Positions 41,571 to 50,437 of a DNA stretch of 64,000 bases are shown here, piece by piece. Each line of letters begins with the position of its first letter. Positions within the stretch are counted from its first letter, which is position 1. The notes beneath the pieces are model-generated. The model was not told the DNA's origin. It saw only the letters and a program-made list of their open reading frames with translations, and did not search any database. Position numbers and translations under genes: made by a program. Source of the DNA: Intrasporangium flavum (lineage in GTDB: Bacteria; Actinomycetota; Actinomycetes; Actinomycetales; Dermatophilaceae); assembly GCF_001956915.1 (NCBI RefSeq), contig NZ_MLJO01000017.1, positions 62,001-126,000 on the forward strand. Reading direction: 5' to 3'.

Positions 41571-44500
41571 TCAGTCGAGGCCGAGCAGGTCACGGACGTC
41601 GTCGGGGGTGATCGCCCCGGTCATCGACCCACCCTCGTCGACCACGCGGTCGAAGAGGTCGCGCTTGCGCTCCTGCAGCGCCACGACCTTCTCCTCGATG
41701 GTGCCGGCCGAGACGAGGCGGTAGACGGTGACGGGCTTGTCCTGGCCGATGCGGTGGGCACGGTCGATGGCCTGGGCCTCGGCGGCGGGGTTCCACCACG
41801 GGTCGAGGACGAAGACGTAGTCGGCCTCGGTGAGCGTGAGGCCGAAGCCGCCGGCCTTGAGGCTGATGAGGAACGCGACGGCGTCGCCCTCGCGGAAGCC
41901 GCGCACGACGTCCTGGCGGTCGGTGGTCGAGCCGTCGAGGTAGGAGGTGGCGAGGCCCGCCCTGGTCAGCGCGGCCTCGACGAGTCGCAGGAACCCGGTG
42001 AACTGGCTGAAGACGAGGGCGCGGTGCCCCTCGGCGGCGAGCTCGCGCAGCTGGTCGACGAGGAACTCCACCTTGGCCGCGGTGGCCCGCCCCGCCTGGG
42101 CGGGGTCGACGAGCGAGGGGTCGAGGGCGAGCTGGCGCAGGCGCGTCAGCGAGGCGAGGATCGCCACGCGGTTGGCGTCGGCGTCGCCGAGCAGGCCGAG
42201 GATCCGCTGTCGCTCGCGCTGCAGGTGCTGGTCGTAGACGTGCCGGTGCACCGGGTGCGGCTCGAGCGGCACGACCTGGACCTGCTTGGGCGGCAGGTCG
42301 AGCGCCACCTGCTCCTTGGTGCGGCGCAGCACGAGCGGCCGGATGCGCCGGCGCAGGAGGTCGAGCAGGTCGGGCCGCTCCCCCGACTCGATGGGCCGCC
42401 GGTAGTGCTGGGTGAAGACGTCGGGGCGCGGGTAGAGCCCGGGCGCGGTGAGCGACAGCAGCGACCAGAGGTCCATGAGGGAGTTCTCGAGCGGGGTGCC
42501 GGTGACGGCGAGGGTGAACGGCACCCCGAGCCGGCGCACCGCGAGGTGGGTCTTGGCCTGGCGGTTCTTGACGAACTGGGCCTCGTCGAGAACGACTCCG
42601 CCCCAAGCGATCCCGTGGAACGCGTCGGAATCGAGGCGCAGCACGGCGTACGACGTGACGACGACCTGGGCCTCGGCGACGGCCTCGGCGAGGGCGGTGC
42701 CGCGCTTGCGCTCGGTGGCGGTGACGGCCGTGGCACGCAGGTGCGGCGCGAACGTGTGCAGCTCCTGCAGCCACGTGCCGACGACGCTCGTGGGCGCGAC
42801 GACGAGCACCGGTCCACGTGCGTCGGGCCGCTCGGGGGTCACGCCACCGAGCTCGCCGCGATCGTGGGCCCGCGCGAGCGCCGCGATGACCTGGAGCGTC
42901 TTGCCGAGGCCCATGTCGTCGGCGAGGATGCCGCCGATGTGGGCGTCCCACAGGCGGGTCAGCCAGTGGTAGCCCTCGAGCTGATACGGGCGCAGGGTGG
43001 CCCGGAGGTCGGGCGGAACCTCGGCGGCGGGGGCGTCGGCGAGGGGCGCGAGCGCCGCGACGTTGGCCGCCCAGCGGGCGCTCTGCTGCTCGACGACGCC
43101 GAGTGCCGCGAGCTCCTCCCAGAGGTCGGCGTGGTGGGCGCTGAGGCGCAGCCCGCCGGTCTCGGGGTCGGCGAGGTCGCGGGCCTCGTCGATGAGGGTG
43201 CGCAGGCGGACGAGCTCGGGCCGGTCGAGGCGGAACCACGAGCCGGACTCGAGCAGCATGATGTCATCGCCCGCGGCGAGCGCGGCGAAGAGCGGCTCGA
43301 AGGGCACCTCCTCGCCGTCGACCTCGACGGTGACCCGCAGGTCGAACCAGTCGCCCTGCTCGGCGGGCTCGCGCCGCCGCGTGGGGCCGCCGGCCGGCAG
43401 CGCGTCAGTGACGACGTCCGTGGCCCCGATGCGCACGACGGGCGGCGCCGTGACCTCCTCGTACGGCGGGAGGTCGCCGTCGACCTCGACGGTGACGTGC
43501 TCGTCGGCCTCGAGCGCGGGCAGCTGCTCGGAGACGAACCGGGCTGCGTCGACGCCGCGCAGGTGCAGCCGCGAGCGCAGCCAGGGCAGCTTCTCGGCGA
43601 GCCCGCCGACGGCGCCGGGCACGGCGTGCAGCGACGTTGCCGCGAGCGTCGCGACGGTCTCGGCGTCGCGGTCGCGGGTGCGGCGGATGCCGAGGGCGCC
43701 GAGCGCACCGTGCGTGCCGTGGGTGGGTCGTTCGCTGATCGGCCGCAGCACGCCGTCGTAGGCGTGCCCGAGCTCGAGGCGCAGCTCGCCCGGCACGTCG
43801 TGGACGACCCGGACGTGGACGGTGACCCGCTCGGGGCCGCCCGGCGCGTCCGCGGGGTCGGCGACGGGCAGCGGCACCTCGGAGCGCACCCGCACCCGCT
43901 GGCGCAGGCCGGGAACGGTGGACCCGAGGAAGCGGGCCCGCTCGTCGGCCGGGACCCGCAGGCCGGCAACGGCCTGCTCGAGGGCGGCCGGGGTGAGCCC
44001 GAGGTCCTGCTCGAGCGGCACGAACGTCAGGGTGCCGTCGTCGGCGGAGACCGCGACGCCGTGGACCGGGTCGCCGAGGAAGAGGACCTCGGGCTCCTCG
44101 CCGGCACCTCCGTCAGGCTCGGGCAGACCGACGACCTGCACGTCGACGACGAGGTCGCCGGAGTCGCCGGGGGCCCGGCGCACGTGCAGCTCGAGCGTGG
44201 CGGGATCGTCGAGGACGGTGACCGGTCCGGTGACACCCTCGCCCGGCAGGAGCGCGACGCCCGCGTCGCGGGCGCGCGAGAGCAGCGGCCACACGTCGGG
44301 GCTCGCGTCGAGGGCGATGGGCGGCGCGGCGGTCAGGTGCGTCGTGCCGCCGGAGCCGTGGCGCGCGGCGTCGTAGAGACGCGTCAGGACCCGCTCGTGC
44401 TCGGGCAGCAGGCGGATGCCGGCGCGCCACTGGGGCAGGGCGTCGTGCCAGGTGAGGGTGCGGTGCCACGTGCCGGCGCGGGTCCACCGGGTGGGCCGGA

Positions 44501-45086
44501 CGCCGTAGCCCGGCTCGGGCAGGCCGCCACGGCCGCGCGGGTCGCGGTAGACGACGTCGACGAGCAGGCCCGCGGGCATGAGGTCGCCGCGGGGCTCCGG
44601 TGGCGCGTCGGGGCCCGGGGCCGTGTCGGCGCGGGGGCGGACGTGGCCGAGGACGTCGGACCAGTGCACGAGCCGGGGCGCGGTGTCGGGGCGGGGAGCC
44701 GCGGCGGTCTCGCCGACGCGCGGCCCCTCTTCCGGCTCTACGACGGCCTCGGGCAGGACGCCGTTGGCGACGTCGCGGGCGGTCATGAGCAGGGCGACGA
44801 CGTGCTTGCAGTCGGTGGCGACGGGGCAGCTGCAGCGCCCGTTCCACAGGTGCGCGCGGCCCTTCGGGTGCGGGCGGGCCTCGATGATCGTCTGGTAGGT
44901 CTCGGTGCCGCTGCCCTCGATGGTGCCGAGGATCATGAGCCCGTCGGGGCGCGTGGCGATGGAGCGGACCCGGCGCTCGGCGGCGTAGGCCTCGCCGCGG
45001 CCGAAGGTGCGCGAGCCGACTTGCTGGGCGATGTCGGGATCGGTGACCTGCGCGACCCACGTCGCCCGCCCCACGCTCCACGCCAT
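41571..45086 (-). CDS. Snf2/RapA-type helicase with N-terminal SWIM zinc finger
   Basis: 1171 aa. SWIM finger near residues 85-100 (CSCPVATDCKHVVALL), a long middle region of about 550 residues, then the Snf2 core: Walker A ILADDMGLGKTLQV, motif II GVVLDEAQFVKN, motif III LAVTGTPLENSLMDLW, LVLRRTKEQVALDLP, and the second lobe with VFSQFTGFLRLVEAAL, LISLKAGGFGLTL and DRAHRIGQDKPVTVYRL. Full set of motifs, so an active DNA-dependent ATPase is expected. ATG at 45086 lies 6 bases after TAGAGT on the minus strand, a leaderless start. Divergent from the thioesterase gene. Confidence 0.92.
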   Translation of the reverse strand: MAWSVGRATWVAQVTDPDIAQQVGSRTFGRGEAYAAERRVRSIATRPDGLMILGTIEGSGTETYQTIIEARPHPKGRAHLWNGRCSCPVATDCKHVVALLMTARDVANGVLPEAVVEPEEGPRVGETAAAPRPDTAPRLVHWSDVLGHVRPRADTAPGPDAPPEPRGDLMPAGLLVDVVYRDPRGRGGLPEPGYGVRPTRWTRAGTWHRTLTWHDALPQWRAGIRLLPEHERVLTRLYDAARHGSGGTTHLTAAPPIALDASPDVWPLLSRARDAGVALLPGEGVTGPVTVLDDPATLELHVRRAPGDSGDLVVDVQVVGLPEPDGGAGEEPEVLFLGDPVHGVAVSADDGTLTFVPLEQDLGLTPAALEQAVAGLRVPADERARFLGSTVPGLRQRVRVRSEVPLPVADPADAPGGPERVTVHVRVVHDVPGELRLELGHAYDGVLRPISERPTHGTHGALGALGIRRTRDRDAETVATLAATSLHAVPGAVGGLAEKLPWLRSRLHLRGVDAARFVSEQLPALEADEHVTVEVDGDLPPYEEVTAPPVVRIGATDVVTDALPAGGPTRRREPAEQGDWFDLRVTVEVDGEEVPFEPLFAALAAGDDIMLLESGSWFRLDRPELVRLRTLIDEARDLADPETGGLRLSAHHADLWEELAALGVVEQQSARWAANVAALAPLADAPAAEVPPDLRATLRPYQLEGYHWLTRLWDAHIGGILADDMGLGKTLQVIAALARAHDRGELGGVTPERPDARGPVLVVAPTSVVGTWLQELHTFAPHLRATAVTATERKRGTALAEAVAEAQVVVTSYAVLRLDSDAFHGIAWGGVVLDEAQFVKNRQAKTHLAVRRLGVPFTLAVTGTPLENSLMDLWSLLSLTAPGLYPRPDVFTQHYRRPIESGERPDLLDLLRRRIRPLVLRRTKEQVALDLPPKQVQVVPLEPHPVHRHVYDQHLQRERQRILGLLGDADANRVAILASLTRLRQLALDPSLVDPAQAGRATAAKVEFLVDQLRELAAEGHRALVFSQFTGFLRLVEAALTRAGLATSYLDGSTTDRQDVVRGFREGDAVAFLISLKAGGFGLTLTEADYVFVLDPWWNPAAEAQAIDRAHRIGQDKPVTVYRLVSAGTIEEKVVALQERKRDLFDRVVDEGGSMTGAITPDDVRDLLGLD

Positions 45087-45152
45087 CCCTCGACTCTAGG
45101 TCGCCGCGCCGACACCGGCGGCGGCCGTCCACCGGTCCGGCAGGATGGGCGG

Positions 45153-45620
45153 ATGGCCGACCCACGCTCCCTGACGCTCGCCGACTTCCCCGTGCACCGG
45201 CCCGTGACGACGCGGTGGTCGGACAACGACATGTACGGCCACCTCAACAACGCCGTCTACTACGAGCTCTTCGACTCGGCGATCAACGGCTGGCAGGCCG
45301 AGCACGTGACGATCGACCCGACGCGCGACCCCACGCAGGGCGTCGTGGCCGAGTCCGGCTGCGCGTTCTACGCCGAGGTGGCCTTCCCGACCCCACTCGT
45401 CGTCGGCCTGCGGGTCACCCGCCTCGGCACGAGCAGCGTCACCTACCAGCTCGGGCTCTTCGCCCACGGCGCCGACGCCGCCGACGCCACCGACCAGCCC
45501 ATCTGCGCGCTCGGGCACTGGGTGCACGTCGAGATCGACGCCAGGACGCGTCGGCCGACGCCGATCCCGGACCACCTGCGCGCCCTCATGGAGACGGCGG
45601 TGGCGGGGCCGGACGCATGA
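45153..45620 (+). CDS. Hot-dog-fold acyl-CoA thioesterase
   Basis: 155 aa. 4-hydroxybenzoyl-CoA thioesterase/YbgC-like: TTRWSDNDMYGHLNNAVYYELFD carries the catalytic Asp and the conserved HLNN (short form SDNDMYGHLNN). VVAESGCAFYAEVAFP and ALGHWVHVEID complete the fold. Hydrolyses acyl-CoA; chain preference not decidable. ATG at 45153 has CAGGAT 6 bases upstream, so leaderless. It overlaps the next gene as ATGA. Confidence 0.9.
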   Translation: MADPRSLTLADFPVHRPVTTRWSDNDMYGHLNNAVYYELFDSAINGWQAEHVTIDPTRDPTQGVVAESGCAFYAEVAFPTPLVVGLRVTRLGTSSVTYQLGLFAHGADAADATDQPICALGHWVHVEIDARTRRPTPIPDHLRALMETAVAGPDA

Positions 45621-46114
45621 CCGATCCGCTCGAGGAGACGTGGGAGGCGTGGACCGCGCGCATCGCAGCCGACCTCACGGACCTGGCCGAGGACGACTGG
45701 ATGACGTTCACGGTCCACGTGCCGTCGCGGGCCGCGGTCGAGCACGCCGACCCGCGGCCCCGACGCGGGTGGCGTCGGGGCGCGGCGTGTCCGGGTGACC
45801 GGCCCTCGGTGCCCGACGTCCTCGTCCAGGCGAGCCGCGTCGGTGGCGTGGTCGCGCTCGAGTGCATCGGCGACACCGAGTTCGAGGGCCTGACCGACCT
45901 GACCCGCGACCAGCAGACGACCCTCACCGGGCTGGGCTGGGAGCGGGAGGGCCCGGAGCCGGAGTTCGGCCGGACCTTCACCGCCGGCGCCGACGCCGCC
46001 CGGTTGGTGCACGCGAGCCTCGCCCTCGTCCTCGGCGCGACCAGCCCGGCCGACGTCGACGTCCGCCGGGCGCCCCGGCCCTCCGGAACCGCCGAAGCCA
46101 CCCTCGAAGAGTGA
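45617..46114 (+). CDS. TY-Chap/YbjN-like small protein
   Basis: 165 aa, function unknown. LEETWEAWTARIAADLTDLAEDDWMTF opens it, VQASRVGGVVALECIGDTEFEG forms the central strands, and LTGLGWEREGPEPEFGRTF followed by AARLVHASLALVL is the pattern of the TY-Chap/YbjN-like domain, a type III secretion chaperone-like fold common in actinobacteria. Coupled to the thioesterase by a 4-base overlap. A short Arg-rich insert (RPRRGWRRGAAC) interrupts the fold. Confidence 0.65.
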   Translation: MTDPLEETWEAWTARIAADLTDLAEDDWMTFTVHVPSRAAVEHADPRPRRGWRRGAACPGDRPSVPDVLVQASRVGGVVALECIGDTEFEGLTDLTRDQQTTLTGLGWEREGPEPEFGRTFTAGADAARLVHASLALVLGATSPADVDVRRAPRPSGTAEATLEE

Positions 46115-46136
46115 GTTCCCGGGGCCCAGCGACCCC

Positions 46137-46181
46137 TAGCGTGCTGGGATCGGACCGTCCGTTCCTGTCTCTGGAGGCGCC
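46137..46181 (+). promoter_or_regulatory. Promoter and ribosome site of the sulfatase/FGE operon
   Basis: TAGCGT at 46137-46142 is a likely -10 box, giving a leader of about 35 bases. GGAGG lies 4 bases before the ATG at 46182. Confidence 0.45.
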
Positions 46182-47666
46182 ATGGCCGACCGGCCGAACA
46201 TCCTCGTCATCTGGGGCGACGACATCGGGATCAGCAACCTCAGCTGCTACTCCGACGGCCTCATGGGATACCGCACCCCGAACATCGACCGGATCGCCGA
46301 CGAGGGCGTCCGGTTCACCGACTACTACGGCGAGCAGTCCTGCACGGCGGGACGGGCGGCGTTCATCACCGGCCAGAACCCCTACCGCACCGGGTTGACG
46401 AAGGTGGGCTTCCCGGGCGCCGACATCGGCCTGCGTGCCGAGGACCCGACGATCGCCACGGCCCTGAAGAACCTCGGCTACGCCACCGGCCAGTTCGGCA
46501 AGAACCACCTCGGCGACCGCGACGAGTTCCTGCCGACGATGCACGGCTTCGACGAGTTCTTCGGCAACCTCTACCACCTCAACGCCGAGGAGGAGCCGGA
46601 GCTGCCGGACTACCCGACGGAGGAGGAGTTCCCGAACTTCCGCCAGAGGTTCGGTCCCCGCGGCGTGCTGCACTGCTGGGCCGACGGCGACGGCAGCCAG
46701 CGCGTCGAGGACACCGGCCCGCTCACCAGGGAGCGGATGAAGACCGTCGACGACGAGGTCCTCCCCGAGGCCCTGCGCTTCATGCGGGACGCCCAGGCGG
46801 CCGACACCCCGTTCTTCGTGTGGCTCAACACGACGCACATGCACTTCCGCACCCACGCCAAGCACGGCAGCCGGGGACGGGCGGGCCGCTGGCAGTCCGA
46901 GTACCACGACGTCATGTGCGACCACGACGACCTCGTCGGCGAGGTCCTCGACTTCCTCGACGAGGCGGGCCTGGCCGAGAACACGTTCGTCATGTACTCC
47001 ACCGACAACGGCCCGCACATGAACAGCTGGCCCGACGCCGGCATGACCCCGTTCCGCAGCGAGAAGAACTCCAACTGGGAGGGGCCTACCGGGTGCCGGC
47101 GATGGTCCGGTGGCCCGGACACGTCGAGCCGGGCACGGTGCTCAACGGCATCGTCAGCCACAGCGACTGGTTCGTCACGCTGCTCGCGGCCGCGGGTGAC
47201 ACCGACGTGGCCGAGCGGCTGCGCGGCGGCACCGACCTCGCCGGCACGTCCTACCGGGTGCACCTCGACGGGCACGACCAGCTCGCCTACATCACGGGCG
47301 AGACGGACCGGAGTCCCCGCCAGCACTTCTTCTACGTCTCCGACGACGGCGACCTCACCGCGATGCGCTTCGACAACTGGAAGGTGGTCTTCCTCGAGCA
47401 GCGCACCCCCGGCACGCTGGCGATCTGGCAGGACCAGTTCACCGAGCTGCGGTTCCCCAAGCTCTTCAACCTCAAGACGGACCCGTACGAGCGGGCCGAC
47501 GTCACGTCGAACACCTATTGGGACTGGATCCTCGACCACATCTGGCTCTTCGTGCCGGCCCAGCAGTACGTCGGGCAGATGCTGCAGACGCTGGTCGAGT
47601 TCCCGCCTCGCCAGGAGCCAGCGAGCTTCACCATCGACCAGGTCCTCGCCAAGCTGAAGGCCGCCG

Positions 47667-47683
<17 letters not shown>
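46182..47683 (+). pseudogene. Arylsulfatase interrupted by a single-base frameshift
   Basis: Type I sulfatase. N-terminal metal site [13 protein letters not shown] and the sulfatase signature SCTAGRAAF, with C54 as the residue to be converted to formylglycine (C-x-A-x-R). The frame is intact to about codon 300 ([12 protein letters not shown]), then a G run of four at 47081-47084 shifts it; one extra G would restore [21 protein letters not shown] and a protein of 500 aa ending at 47683. The first frame otherwise runs on as an Arg/Ser-rich tail to 47657. Either a real recent inactivation or a homopolymer sequencing error. The maturation enzyme gene overlaps its end by 17 bases. Confidence 0.85.
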
Positions 47684-48629
<946 letters not shown>

Positions 48630-48644
48630 CCCGCCGGGGGAAGG

Positions 48645-49454
48645 TCAGCGGCCGGCGGACACCCGCCGCGCGGCGCGCTTCATGACGGCGGTGTAGGCCG
48701 GACGCGCGAACCGCTTGGCGCGCCAGGCGATCCGGCCGTCGAGGTCGGTGAGCACGACGTCTCGGCGGGCGTCGATCCCACGCACGACGGTCGCGGCCAC
48801 CTCGTCGGCCGAGCGGCGCGACCGGCTGACCATGGCGCGTCCGGCGTCCTCCATCTCGGCGTCGGCACCCTGGAAGGAGGCGTCGAGGCCGCTGCGGAAG
48901 AACGACGGGCACACGACGGTGACGGCGATGCCGTGCGGCGCGAGCTCGTGCGAAAGGGTCTCGCTCACGGCGACGACCCCGGCCTTGACGGCGTTGTAGG
49001 CGGACATCCCGGGCGCGTGCACGAGGCCGGCGAGCGAGGCGGTGTTGACGAGGTGACCGCTGCCCTGCTCCTTGAAGAGCGGCGTGAACGTGCGGCAGCC
49101 GCGGACGACGCCGAGCAGGTTGATGTCGACGATCCACCGCCACTCGTCCATCGTCGCGACGTCGATGCGTCCGCCGGCGGCGACGCCCGCGTTGTTGACG
49201 AGGACGTCGAGGCCGCCCCACGTGTCACGCACGTGGGCGAGCGCGGCGTCCCAGTCGGCGTCCTCGCGCACGTCGAGGCGCCGGTAGCCGACCGACGCGG
49301 GCAGCGCGTCGGGACGCTCGGGCGAGAGGTCGGTGGCGAGGACGCGGTCGCCGCGGGCGTCGAGCGCGCGCACGAGCGCGAGCCCGAGGCCGGACGCGCC
49401 GCCGGTGACGAGGACGCGTCGGGGCGATCGGGGGGCGCGGCGTCGCAGCGGCAC
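48645..49454 (-). CDS. Short-chain dehydrogenase/reductase
   Basis: 269 aa. Rossmann motif VLVTGGASGLGLALV, ATDLSPERP (Asp after the second strand, favouring NAD), NNAGVAAGG, catalytic Ser in VNTASLAGLVHAPG and YNAVK for the Tyr-Lys pair. PSFFRSGLDASF is the substrate-loop region. Substrate unknown. GTG at 49454 (PLRRRAPRSPRR leader) follows a TGAGG site that overlaps the stop of the quinone oxidoreductase gene 8 bases upstream; same operon. Confidence 0.9.
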   Translation of the reverse strand: MPLRRRAPRSPRRVLVTGGASGLGLALVRALDARGDRVLATDLSPERPDALPASVGYRRLDVREDADWDAALAHVRDTWGGLDVLVNNAGVAAGGRIDVATMDEWRWIVDINLLGVVRGCRTFTPLFKEQGSGHLVNTASLAGLVHAPGMSAYNAVKAGVVAVSETLSHELAPHGIAVTVVCPSFFRSGLDASFQGADAEMEDAGRAMVSRSRRSADEVAATVVRGIDARRDVVLTDLDGRIAWRAKRFARPAYTAVMKRAARRVSAGR

Positions 49455-49462
49455 GGCTCGCC

Positions 49463-50437
49463 TCACGACCCGCGGACGGTGATCGTCACCTTGCCGGTGG
49501 CGCGCCGCTCGTCGATCTCGGTCAGGGCCGCGGCGACGTCGTCGAGGGCGTGGCGGCTGCCGATCGGGGGGTCGAGGAGGCCGCGCTCGAGGAGCGGCAG
49601 CAGCGCGTCCCACTGGGTGCGGACGAACTCGGGCTGCTTCTGCCAGAAGGCTCCCCAGCCGACGCCGACGACGCTGACGTTGTTGAGGAGCAGCCGGTTG
49701 ACCTTGACCTCGGGGATCGAGCCCGCCGTGAAGCCGATGACGAGCACGCGGCCCTCCGGGGCGAGCGCGCGGAGGCTGTCGGTGAAGCGGTCGCCGCCCA
49801 CCGGGTCGACGACGACGTCGACGCCGCGACCCTGGGTCAGCTCGCGGGTGGCCTCGAGGAAGCCGTCGGCGGGCACCACGTGGTGGGCACCTGCGGCCTG
49901 GGCGACGGCTGCCTTCTCCTCGCTCGACACCACCGCGATGACCCGTGCGTCCATGGCCCGCGCGAGCTGGATCGCCGCCGTGCCGATGCCGCCGGCGGCA
50001 CCGTGCACGAGGACGACCTCTCCGCGCTCGAGGCGACCGCGCTGCGTCAGGGCGAAGTGCACGGTGAGGTAGTTCATCGGCAGCGCGGCGCCGGCGACGA
50101 ACGACACGGCGTCGGGCAGCGGGAAGGTGAGCGCCTCTGGTACGAGGACCTGCTCGGCGAAGGCTCCGAGCACCGGGAAGGCCGCGACGCGGTCCCCGAC
50201 CGAGTAGGCGCTCCCCTCGGGCACCGCGCTGACCACGCCCGCGCACTCGGCGCCCGGGGTGAAGGGCGGGTCGGGACGCATCTGGTAGAGCCCGCGCGTC
50301 AGCAGGACGTCGGGGAAGGCGACGCCCGCCTCGTGCACGTCGACGACGACGTGCCCCGGCGCGACGGTCGGTGCCTCGACGTCGTCGAGGCGGACGGACG
50401 ACGGGCCGTCCAGGGTGGTCACTCGGGCGGCGCGCAT
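49463..50437 (-). CDS. NADPH:quinone oxidoreductase-like zinc-free MDR
   Basis: 324 aa. Medium-chain reductase of the quinone oxidoreductase type: EAGVAFPDVLLTRGLYQMRP, GAECAGVV, VLVHGAAGGIGTAAIQLA (the AAGGIG cofactor loop), VVDPVGGDRF and FTAGSIPEVKVNRLLLNN. It lacks the structural zinc cysteines, as expected. AGGAG lies 7 bases before the ATG at 50437 and 4 before an ATG at 50440; the first is preferred. It overlaps the GH3 stop codon. Middle gene of a GH3-QOR-SDR operon. Confidence 0.9.
   Translation of the reverse strand: MRAARVTTLDGPSSVRLDDVEAPTVAPGHVVVDVHEAGVAFPDVLLTRGLYQMRPDPPFTPGAECAGVVSAVPEGSAYSVGDRVAAFPVLGAFAEQVLVPEALTFPLPDAVSFVAGAALPMNYLTVHFALTQRGRLERGEVVLVHGAAGGIGTAAIQLARAMDARVIAVVSSEEKAAVAQAAGAHHVVPADGFLEATRELTQGRGVDVVVDPVGGDRFTDSLRALAPEGRVLVIGFTAGSIPEVKVNRLLLNNVSVVGVGWGAFWQKQPEFVRTQWDALLPLLERGLLDPPIGSRHALDDVAAALTEIDERRATGKVTITVRGS

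Noticed and set aside
41514-45150. Open frame antisense to the SWIM-Snf2 helicase, in frame with the thioesterase
   Set aside because: Only the part from ATG 45153 has family motifs; the rest is a shadow of the helicase.
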